Positions 9,833-17,852 of a stretch of 64,000 nucleotides of DNA are shown in pieces. The DNA comes from Trichaptum fuscoviolaceum (lineage: Eukaryota > Basidiomycota > Agaricomycetes > Hymenochaetales > Trichaptaceae). A program made the translations under genes and the position numbers. Location of the stretch: contig CAJSYZ010000005.1 of NCBI GenBank assembly GCA_910574455.1, positions 6,448,001 to 6,512,000 of the forward strand, written 5' to 3'. The notes under the pieces were generated by a model, which was not told where the DNA came from, searched no databases, and worked only from the letters and a program-made list of their open reading frames with translations. How positions within the stretch are numbered: the first letter of the stretch is position 1; each line of letters starts with the position of its first letter.

Positions 9833-11664
9833 GGTCGTATTGCTCAGTCGCGCCCTATACGACCCAACCGCCCTTGTGGCCGAAGAACTCTCTTAATAAT
9901 GGTCCCTTGTATTTAACCATCTCTACAATAGACCGTCGTCTTCGACGACATTTGAAGTTCCCGGTACAGGTTAGCGACGGAAAGACGGATGCCTTAGCCA
10001 CAGTAATGTTAGACAGCGGTGCGTCGGGAACTTTCATAAATTCCCGCTACGTTTCGCGACACGGACTCCAGACCCGGGACTTGGTAATCCCGATACTTTT
10101 GCGCAACGCGGACAATTCCCCGAACGCGATTGGACGCATCACCAAGGAAGTAGTCCTCAACGTCGAGATGAAAGGACACTTAGAACAGTTGACCATGGCC
10201 GTCGCGGATATTGGCGACGACGACATTATCATGGGGATCGACTGGTTGCGACACCATAACCCAACCATTGACTGGACCAACGATGTGGTCGATCTCAACC
10301 GCTGCCCGCCCCAGTGTGACAACCAGCAACGCCTGGTCCCGCTTCCCCGCCTCGCCATAGCAGAAGAAGTCGAGACCCCCTGGGGGCCCGACAGGACCCA
10401 GGCCGAATGGGAAGCTGTCCCACCGGGATTTCGGTACTCAGAAAAATATTGGGACCAGTACCACGACGCCGAATCCTACTTCATCACGACGGACGACCAT
10501 TTCGCGTACAAAATCGCCGCCTCGTACACCCACTCCCAGGCCATCGCTGAGAAGTCTGCGGTGAAGGAAGGCGAGAAAACCTTCGAAGAACTAGTTCCCC
10601 CCGAATTCCGTGAGTTTGCCGACGTTTTCTCGAAAGTTGAATCCGAAAGGCTTCCACTGCGCAAGCCGTATGACCACGCCATAGATTTAGAACCCGGGAA
10701 GGTTCCCCCGTACAGCAAAATCTATCCCTTGGCCCCAGCCGAACGCGATGCCCTTCGCGAATTCGTTGACGAAAACCTGCGCAAGGGGTACATACGACCT
10801 TCGAAATCCCCTGCAGCGGCTCCCGTCTTCTTTATCAAGAAAAAGGATGGAACCTTGCGCATGGTAGTCGATTACCGACGACTGAACGACATCACGGTCA
10901 AGAATCGATACCCGCTTCCCCTCACGATGGAACTCGTAGACGCGCTGCAAAAGGCGAAGGTTTTCACGACTCTAGATTTACGATGGGGCTACCACAATGT
11001 GCGACTGAAGCAAGGCGACGAGTGGAAGGCTGCATTTCGGACTCAGGCAGGACATTTCGAACCAACGGTGATGACATTCGGGCTCACGAATGCCCCAGCG
11101 ACCTTCCAGCACATGATGAACGATATCTTCAAAGACCTCATTGGAGTATACGTGATCATCTATCTTGACGACTTGCTAATCTTTTCCGAAGATGAATCGC
11201 AGCACGATGAACACGTACGGGAAGTCCTTAAACGACTACGCGAAAACGACTTGTTCTGCAAACCCGAAAAGTGCAAATTCAAACAGACTTCCGTCGAGTA
11301 TCTCGGGATGATTATTTCGCAGGGAAAGGTGGCGATGGATCCCGCCAAGGTACAGGCGGTCCTCGACTGGCCTACCCCGAAAAAGGTGAAAGACATTCAA
11401 GCCTTCCTCGGGTTCGCGAATTTCTATCGACGCTTCATTCGGGATTTCTCGCACATCGTCAAACCGCTCACGACGCTGCTGAAGAAGGACGTTCGCTGGG
11501 CCTGGACAGAAAACCAGCAGTTCGCCTTCGACTATCTCAAGCGCATGTTCACGACCGCCCCCGTCCTGATGATGCCAGACATGTCGCACAATTCATCGTG
11601 GAATGCGACGCCTCTGATTTCGCGACCGGCGCGGTCTTGTCCCAGGAAGGCGACGACGGGCTGA
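9565..11664 (+). CDS. pol: Pol, 5' part: aspartic protease and reverse transcriptase
   Basis: The frame is open from 9565 (overlapping gag), but clear Pol sequence starts after about 9840. The protease active site DSGASGTF is at 10012. A GDDDIIMGIDWL segment follows, then the reverse transcriptase: VPPYSKIYPL, FFIKKKDGTLRMVVDYRRLN, FTTLDLRWGYHNVRLK, MTFGLTNAPATFQHMMN and the catalytic YLDD at 11161-11172, with LGFANFYRRFIRDFS and TTAPVLMMPDMS at the end. Just after MMPDMS the frame drifts into unrelated residues and stops at 11664, while the expected RNase H sequence continues in the -1 frame. That is best explained by one lost base near 11587-11593. The full polyprotein is therefore not made from this copy without a frame change. 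Confidence 0.9.
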   Translation: MLLLRRERPFSERLPNATANPKPKGYEIHVPVEPIAPRAPVVRRNAQTYGGTVRPECAAVRATERIRRHDARRQERSQSRSPAPSGFSVGSYCSVAPYTTQPPLWPKNSLNNGPLYLTISTIDRRLRRHLKFPVQVSDGKTDALATVMLDSGASGTFINSRYVSRHGLQTRDLVIPILLRNADNSPNAIGRITKEVVLNVEMKGHLEQLTMAVADIGDDDIIMGIDWLRHHNPTIDWTNDVVDLNRCPPQCDNQQRLVPLPRLAIAEEVETPWGPDRTQAEWEAVPPGFRYSEKYWDQYHDAESYFITTDDHFAYKIAASYTHSQAIAEKSAVKEGEKTFEELVPPEFREFADVFSKVESERLPLRKPYDHAIDLEPGKVPPYSKIYPLAPAERDALREFVDENLRKGYIRPSKSPAAAPVFFIKKKDGTLRMVVDYRRLNDITVKNRYPLPLTMELVDALQKAKVFTTLDLRWGYHNVRLKQGDEWKAAFRTQAGHFEPTVMTFGLTNAPATFQHMMNDIFKDLIGVYVIIYLDDLLIFSEDESQHDEHVREVLKRLRENDLFCKPEKCKFKQTSVEYLGMIISQGKVAMDPAKVQAVLDWPTPKKVKDIQAFLGFANFYRRFIRDFSHIVKPLTTLLKKDVRWAWTENQQFAFDYLKRMFTTAPVLMMPDMSHNSSWNATPLISRPARSCPRKATTG

Positions 11665-13763
11665 TACATCCGGTCGCCTTTTTCTCGAAATCCCTCAACG
11701 ATGCGGAACGCAACTACGAGATTTATGACAAGGAGCTACTCGCGATTATTAGAGCTCTTGACGAGTGGCGACATTATCTCGAAGGTGCGAGTCATAAACT
11801 CGATATCGTGTCTGACCACAAGAATCTGCTATATTTCTCTGAATCCCGAACGCTGACGCGACGCCAAGCCCGGTGGAGTCTGTTCCTCACTCGCTTCGAC
11901 TTTACGATTCGCCATCGCCCAGGGCGACTCGGGGGCAAACCCGACGCCATGTCACGACGCGTCGATCTTCAACCCGAAGGCGAAGACAACACGGGACGGA
12001 CCCTCTTGACCCCCGAAATGTTTCGACTAAAAGCAATTCGTCGGGGAATGACACAGGTACACGGGGATCAGGCCCTCCTACGACGCATTCGTAAGTCAGA
12101 TCAGTATGAAGACGAACTGGTGGACGCAATCGAGTTGGTCAAGTCCAAGGCGCCTCGAGTCCTGACCAAGGAACTTGAGGACTGGAGCACCGAGGAAGGC
12201 CTCATCCTGTACCAGGGTAAGGTTTACGTCCCGAAAGACGAGACCATTCGCCGGGATGTGGTGAAGACTTACCACGACAGTCTCCCTGCCGGACATCCTG
12301 GACGTTGGAAGACGTTTGAGATGGTAAGCCGCAACTACTGGTGGCCCGGGATGTCTAACTTCGTAGAACGATACGTTTCGGGATGCGATACCTGCGCACG
12401 CACGAAGAACCGATCCCAACGCCCGGTAGGACTCCTGCAACCGAACGAAATCCCGCAGGGCCCCTGGCAGGCGATTTCGTGCGATTTCATCACCCAGCTC
12501 CCCCGATCTGAGGATTACGACGCAATTTTCGTGGTGGTCGACCGTCTCACCAAGCAAGCGCATTTTATCCCGACCACGTCTGACATCGATGCACCGGAAA
12601 CTGCGGAACTATTCCTGCAGCACGTCTGGAAGCTGCACGGAACCCCCCGCCAGATCATATCCGACCGCGGACCACAGTTTGTCGCGCAGTTCATGAAGGC
12701 CCTCTTTTCCCGACTCGGTATCAAGGGTACCACGTCGACTGCGTATCACCCGCAGACGGATGGGCAAACCGAAAGGGTAAACCAAGAGCTGGAACAGTAT
12801 TTACGGGCTTTCATAGATACACGACAAGAAAACTGGGCCGGATTACTCCCAATGGCAGAGTTCGCGCACAACACGAAAGCGCACGCGGCAACACGACAAT
12901 CTCCGTTCGCGCTTGTCTACGGCTACAATCCCGAATTCACGATTGCCCCGAGCGACGGCCTATCCACGGTCCCCGCCGCGGACGCACGACTACAGGAGCT
13001 TCAGCAGGCACAGGAAGAGGCAAGAGCGGCTTTGGAGGTTGCGGCAGAGCGCATGAAGCAGCACTACGATCAGGCCAGGAACGAGGCCCCGCAGTACGCA
13101 GTCGGGGATAAAGTATGGCTCGAAGCGACGAACGTTCGGCGACCGGGAGCGCGCAAATTATTACCGAAACGACTAGGGCCGTATAAAGTGAAGGCAAAGC
13201 TAAGTGACCTCACCTACGAACTCGAACTCCCCGCGTCGCTGAAGATTCATCCCGTATTTCACGTATCGTTGCTCTCGCCATACCACGAAGACGACATTCC
13301 CGGTCGAACGCAACCCCCGCCGCCCCCAGTCGAAGTAGAAGGAGATCTGGAATACGAGGTGGAAGAGGTACTGGACGCTAGACGGTTTAGACGGAGGTTT
13401 GAATATTTGGTACGATGGAAGGGATATTCGAGCGCGGAAGATACATGGATTCCCGCAAAGGATATGGGTAATGCAAAGGCTAAAATTCGCAGTTTCTATC
13501 GAAAACACCCGGACGCCCCTCGAGAAGTCAACGCTATCGAGCTCTGTGACCTGAGCAAGATTCAAGCTTGGCGCCCCGGAGTTGCGCCTTTGGAGGGGGG
13601 TAATGTCGAGATCCCGGGCTCCTTTTCTCATTTCCCGCACTTTCCCGCCAAGGATCCCGACATGAGCAGACAATCCCGCGGGGAGAATCCCGCAATTGGA
13701 TTCCCCGCGCGAAACCCCTTTCCCGACTCGCACGATCCCCCGCAAGATCCCCCGCTCACGTGA
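11589..13763 (+). CDS. pol: Pol, 3' part: RNase H, integrase and chromodomain
   Basis: This continues Pol in the shifted frame. RNase H begins FIVECDASDFATGAVLSQEG and includes YDKELLAIIRALDEWRHYLEG. The integrase zinc finger HPGRWKTF...CDTCA is at about 12290-12395. The DDE core has CDFITQLP (12478), SDRGPQFVAQF (about 12660) and TDGQTERVNQELEQYL. A GPY/F-like module (LGPYKVKAKLS) and a C-terminal chromodomain (YEVEEVLDARRFRRRFEYLV...WKGYSSAEDTW, about 13350-13450) follow; chromodomains in this family steer integration to modified chromatin. The frame has no stop until 13761-13763, inside the 3' LTR, so the last 53 residues or so would be LTR-encoded. There is no start of its own. Confidence 0.9.
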   Translation, partial: QFIVECDASDFATGAVLSQEGDDGLIHPVAFFSKSLNDAERNYEIYDKELLAIIRALDEWRHYLEGASHKLDIVSDHKNLLYFSESRTLTRRQARWSLFLTRFDFTIRHRPGRLGGKPDAMSRRVDLQPEGEDNTGRTLLTPEMFRLKAIRRGMTQVHGDQALLRRIRKSDQYEDELVDAIELVKSKAPRVLTKELEDWSTEEGLILYQGKVYVPKDETIRRDVVKTYHDSLPAGHPGRWKTFEMVSRNYWWPGMSNFVERYVSGCDTCARTKNRSQRPVGLLQPNEIPQGPWQAISCDFITQLPRSEDYDAIFVVVDRLTKQAHFIPTTSDIDAPETAELFLQHVWKLHGTPRQIISDRGPQFVAQFMKALFSRLGIKGTTSTAYHPQTDGQTERVNQELEQYLRAFIDTRQENWAGLLPMAEFAHNTKAHAATRQSPFALVYGYNPEFTIAPSDGLSTVPAADARLQELQQAQEEARAALEVAAERMKQHYDQARNEAPQYAVGDKVWLEATNVRRPGARKLLPKRLGPYKVKAKLSDLTYELELPASLKIHPVFHVSLLSPYHEDDIPGRTQPPPPPVEVEGDLEYEVEEVLDARRFRRRFEYLVRWKGYSSAEDTWIPAKDMGNAKAKIRSFYRKHPDAPREVNAIELCDLSKIQAWRPGVAPLEGGNVEIPGSFSHFPHFPAKDPDMSRQSRGENPAIGFPARNPFPDSHDPPQDPPLT
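13592..13603 (+). promoter_or_regulatory. Polypurine tract of gypsy element
   Basis: GGAGGGGGGTAA lies directly before the 3' LTR, the expected priming site for plus-strand DNA synthesis. It overlaps the pol reading frame. Confidence 0.8.
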
Positions 13764-14433
13764 CCTATCCCGCACCACCGTCCCGACCACCATGCACGCA
13801 TACACACATTCATTTACGACGACCCGCCACGGCACACGTACATTCACTTATCAACATACGCTCATTAATCCGTTAGTACCTCAAGGTGACGACCTGCAAC
13901 AGTCTGGCATACCTAGTCTGGCTAGTCGCGGCCCCGGACCGGACGCTGACGTCCACGGACAGGCCGTAGCCATCTGGAGAGACGGGATAGACATGCCTAG
14001 CAGTGCGGTCGTAGCATGTATCGTTTGTAGTAGATAGGTGCGCATTGCGCAAGGACACTTAGCGTAGATTAACTATACAGTCTTTACGAAGTAGATAAAT
14101 AGCTGTAGGCATCGTAAGGAGCACCCCACTTTTGACCTCTTGTGGAGTGCTTCCTTAGGTGCGATCTCTCTCTTTTCTCCTGTGTAGTTAGTTGCGCAAT
14201 ACTTACTTGTGGAGTGCTTCCTTAGGGATCCGCTTACTTGACGTTCAAAGCAGTGAAGAGTCCTAGCTGGCCTTGAGAATCCCGCGACGCGCCTGGATAG
14301 AATCCCGCGCGTTTCCCGCCTGAATTCCCACGCCCGTTCCCAGTCGCGAATCCAGATTCCCGAACGCGGGTTCTTGTCGTGAATTCCAGTTTCCCGAAAC
14401 TGTTTCCCGCTACAATTCCCGACGGTCGTAACA
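13604..14433 (+). repeat. 3' LTR of gypsy element (830 bp)
   Basis: Near-identical copy of 7704-8534, with one C fewer near 13930. It also holds the end of the pol frame and the same internal 21 bp direct repeat. Confidence 0.95.
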
Positions 14434-14438
14434 GCCGC
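14434..14438. repeat. 5 bp target-site duplication, right copy (GCCGC)
   Basis: Matches 7699-7703. Confidence 0.9.
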
Positions 14439-14835
14439 TGCTGTTGGCCGCTTCCTCGTCCCGTCGCAGCGACGAACCATCTTGAGCGTTTCGACCCCGC
14501 GCTCTCGCACCCCGGTGGTATGGATGTTTGGATCGAGTTCAAAAGCGCAAGCCCTAGGCAGGCTCAAGCGCTCTTCTGCGACTTCTTCCTGTACGCGGAC
14601 GTCAAGAAGCCCGAGATCACCAAACGCGAAGGCGAGCTCGATGGGATCAGCCTCCCCACCCCACCCCATCCTCTGGATCGATTTCGGAAATTCCGGTGTC
14701 GGTATTTGCGTCCGATGCCTCGAGTACCGCAACCTTGAGCTCGAGCTCATTGATGAGAGGTGCGTCAAACAGTCTACCTGACGTTGGCAAAGCAGCTCAC
14801 GACGCAAATTGCGAATTCATCAAACGGGAAAAAGT
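14439..14835 (+). pseudogene. BCS1-like AAA ATPase, 3' fragment
   Basis: This continues the AAA gene cut by the retrotransposon. After a frameshift just past the insertion point it reads ATNHLERFDPALSHPGGMD, VWIEFKSASPRQAQALFCDF and FLYADVKK, the sensor and post-AAA part of BCS1-type proteins. The family has RPGR-D at the arginine-finger position; here it is HPGG-D, so both arginines are lost. A later piece (LTLAKQLTTQI, about 14780-14812) fits the C-terminal helix but in another frame. The right boundary is approximate. Confidence 0.75.
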
Positions 14836-15646
14836 ATTACTTCATCTTAGATATCGTTCAAGTAGTCATGTCCTATTCCTCGACAAACACCTCTGTGCCA
14901 CCACCATTGCCGCCGAAACGGAGATCGCTCGGTTTCAATATGCAGAATAAGTCGATTATCGGCCGACAGCGCAATCCCCCCAGCTCTAAGGACAAGAAAC
15001 GCTCCTTCATTTAAACTACTTCTTCCATAGCGGATTGGGATGCATTGATCCCATTTCCCACATTGGCATGGTTCCGGTTTCGAGTTGTATCCAGGGATGA
15101 CTGATTGTATGACGGCTTACTCGTGGCTTTGCCTTCTAGAGCTGATGGAACAGCTTCTTGTGCAGTGGGCTATGTCTTCCTGACTTCTTCGGAGTTAACC
15201 TGACTCACTTTCTTGTTTGTTTGTGCATAAAATGAAAAGAAGCCTCATAATCGAGTCATCTAGAAGAAATCCTTCTTATCTCCTGTCAGTTCAGCTTGAG
15301 GTTTATCCGAGCCATAGTATAATGCACTGATAGATTCCTCTCTTCTTTTCCCAGAAGAATAAGGCATCAGAAAAATGCGTGCAAGAGCTTTGTATAAATG
15401 TGAACTCGGAGTGGGTGTCCCCCTCCCCGCCACCCACCCACCCATTCAACCCTTCGCCATGAACTTTTATCACATTCTGTTGGGGCTCCACATGCTCCTA
15501 TTGATTGACCATGCTGTGCTTCGAGTACGCATCGCGCGAAGACTTCCTTGGACACAAAGGAGGATATCTAGGATGCAAAAAATCGTGCTTACTTTCCATT
15601 TCCTCTCAAAATCACTGCACTGACTTTTTGCCAGCTTCACAAACAG
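14836..15646. other. Intergenic; possible unseen 5' exons of the exonuclease gene
   Basis: No clear gene. Plus-strand frames at 15375-15623 and 15505-15732 are open and a pyrimidine-rich acceptor (TTTTTGCCAG) precedes 15635, so 5' exons of the exonuclease gene could lie here, but no domain is recognisable. Confidence 0.35.
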
Positions 15647-16504
15647 ATGCAACATCTCCTCGACTACCTGGGGGTTCCGCCAACGCCTCTTCTTCAACTT
15701 CGCAGTTATACACTCGGACCTCTTGTTCCTGAAGTATGTCTGACCACCGCGACGATGGAGAATGCCGTAGACGTCATCTATGCTTCCTTGCCGGATGCCC
15801 CGGAACGACGCTTCGTTGCCCTCGACATTGAATGGGCGAGTAACTCACCAGAGCTATATCGCGTGGACCTCATCCAACTCGCGGTTCAGCAACATGTGTT
15901 CCTCCTCCGGACTCATCTACTTAATGCTCTTCCCCCAAGATTGGAACAATTATTAGGTGATGAAACTGTATGGAAAGTGTCAGCAGGAATCGCTGGTACG
16001 ACAATCCCATTTCTTCTCTCATTATGCGGCATAACTGAACTAATTGGCAGGTGATGCGACTCGCATCAGGAATAAATTTGACATTCCCGTATCCTCCTGT
16101 GTCGATTTGACAGATTGGGCGCGCTTCGTTTACCCCGATTTCTGGCCAAGAACGCCAACTTGGCTCCAGCTGCTTCTGAACCCCCGTCTCTGGTTCAAGT
16201 TTCCGCAACCGTTTATAAAGCTGGAGGAGATGGCGGGCAGGCTCCTGCAGACAAACATCGAAAAAGATGTCTTGGTCACGATGAGCAATTGGGCCGAAGT
16301 TGAGCTGTCGGCTGCTCAAGTCCATTGTAAGTTATCCTTTTCAAGTTGTCACTCAGGCTGACCATCTTCTCACTTGCATCTGCTCTATTAGATGCGGCAA
16401 TCGACGCGCACAGCACGTTTGCTGTTGCTTCCGTCTTGAATCAAGATGCCTTGGCCTTACCGGATACAATAATCCATCACTTCCCAATGCTCGATATTGA
16501 GTAG
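15647..16504 (+). CDS. DEDDy-type 3'-5' exonuclease (WRN/RNase H-fold)
   Basis: Three exons, 15647-15995, 16051-16326 and 16392-16504, joined by 55 and 65 bp introns in matching phases. The fold is the DEDDy 3'-5' exonuclease seen in WRN-like and fungal 3'-5' exonuclease proteins. Exo I is VALDIEWAS (the D and E metal ligands), the region around KVSAGIAGDATRIRNKFDI-P holds the Exo II aspartate, CVDLTDWARF follows, and Exo III is HYAAIDAHSTF, where Y and D are spaced as in DEDDy enzymes and the tyrosine codon is rebuilt across the second intron. The protein would remove nucleotides from 3' ends of DNA or RNA. The start at 15647 is only the first ATG of the open frame; the N terminus may be longer. 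The stop is TAG at 16502-16504. Confidence 0.82.
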
Positions 16505-17852
16505 GCTGAGGCCCGTTTGAATAGTGCTAACGGTGTTATCTTGTTGAGTAAATTGTTGAGTGCATGCTCTTGTCTTCAAAAGTTGCCAGGAGCATCGTGA
16601 TTGTATCTATTATTGAATTGCTTCTCGTTGAATGATCATTGTAGACTGAGGTTGTCAATGGTGTTTGCTGTCGCTTTCAAGATGTCATGAAGATGAAGGT
16701 AGCTTGAAATCTCAAAACAGAGGTTCAAGTTCACTTGAGTACAGTAGTGGTAGTAGTAGTAAATCTCACTTGAGTCTGACTTGCCACCTGATGTACAGCT
16801 TCCCTCCTTACGCACTGATTTTGTCCTGAAACGCCGTTTTAAGGCCATCAGGCAGCCAGGCAACACTTCAGGCAGGCATGACAACGCTTCAACCCATTTA
16901 AGGAAGCTCCAGGACGCGCCAGCCGCCGTTAGCAATCTCTGATGTATTACACTTGAGCACTGAAATCCTGACTTGCATTCTGATGCACTGAGAGACGGCT
17001 TGCATCCTGAAACACTCCTTATTTCAGTGAGATAAGGCAATCAGTGTATTTTCAGACGAAGTAGCGACCCTTCAGACAGGTGCCAGCCAAATCAGGACGC
17101 GTCAGTCGCCGTAAGCAAAAGGAAGTTTCCCTGATGAAGAGCATGCCAAAGCAATACTATGTAGCAGAGGAAAGAAGATGTTATTATATTACTAGGCTTT
17201 TACTTCAAGTTGTAAGAAATCTATTTATTTAAGTGTTTTGGGTAGGACACCATTGGTCCTCGACTGCAGCGCGCTTCGCCCGGGCGTTCGCCCGTGCTTG
17301 CGCGCCTGCGCTCGGACAACGGTGCTTACATTGGACTTATTAGTACCTTATGCCAGCTAAAATATTGTCAACACCCCCTTCCATCTGACATAAAAGACTC
17401 TTGCTCTTGAGATCGAAAGGCTTGTTCTTACACTGCTGCATTATGCTGTCTGCTGTTGACAATTCAGAAGGAACAGCTTTTGAAAAAGTGAGTAGGCAAA
17501 ATCAGCCTGAGGTTTTGATGCGTCGAGAGTCAAGACCGAGGCTCGAAGTCGTCGTTGTGAAAAGCTCAGCGAGTGTGACGCGTGACGAGTCTGGTGAGCG
17601 TGTATGACGTCACATCACATAATTATAGTTTAGGTATGGTAACATCCGAATAATTTGTCATGCACGGACATATCCGATCAAGAACTTCCCAATTTACTCC
17701 GGATAAATGGTTCAAGGACGCCGTTCCTGACGACAGGGTCCATAGTTATGGTGTGGAGGATTTCCAACCGTAAGAACTGACTCTATAGAGTCAGTAATAT
17801 GTAGAATCAGTCTCCGAAAACTTCAAGCCAGTAGCTGTGATTCTGTAGCACT
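16505..17852. other. Intergenic with degenerate repeats and a GC-rich block
   Basis: No gene recognised. An imperfect repeat is visible: TTCAGGCAGG...CAGGACGCGCCAGCCGCCGTTAGCAA near 16868-16935 resembles TTCAGACAGG...CAGGACGCGTCAGTCGCCGTAAGCAA near 17070-17120. A very GC-rich block at about 17266-17328 alternates CGC/GCG words. A 37-codon frame at 17659-17772 ends at a plausible donor, but its product is unknown. Confidence 0.4.
17776..17795. repeat. Perfect 20 bp palindrome
   Basis: ACTGACTCTATAGAGTCAGT is its own reverse complement. Its function is unknown; it could be a transposon relic or a dimer binding site. Confidence 0.6.

Larger units (their letters stand above)
7704..14433 (+). mobile_element. 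Full-length Ty3/gypsy chromovirus (LTR retrotransposon), 6.73 kb
   Basis: The element has two nearly identical LTRs starting TGTCGAG and ending GTAACA, a 5 bp target duplication, a primer site just after the 5' LTR, gag with a CCHC knuckle, pol in the order protease, reverse transcriptase, RNase H, integrase, chromodomain, and a polypurine tract before the 3' LTR. Domain order and the C-terminal chromodomain place it among fungal chromoviruses. The LTRs differ by one base (an extra C near 8030), so insertion is recent. Pol carries a one-base frameshift near 11590, so this copy is probably not autonomous. It sits in the same orientation inside the BCS1-like AAA pseudogene. Confidence 0.95.

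Noticed and set aside
11587..11593. Programmed frameshift between reverse transcriptase and RNase H
   Set aside because: This position lies within pol domains where fungal gypsy elements are a single frame, and no slippery heptamer is evident; a lost base is more likely.
13200..13847. 215-codon minus-strand frame
   Set aside because: Antisense to pol and the LTR; it continues into the LTR by chance and shows no protein motif.
14073..14807. 244-codon minus-strand frame
   Set aside because: Antisense across the LTR end and the AAA pseudogene; no motif.
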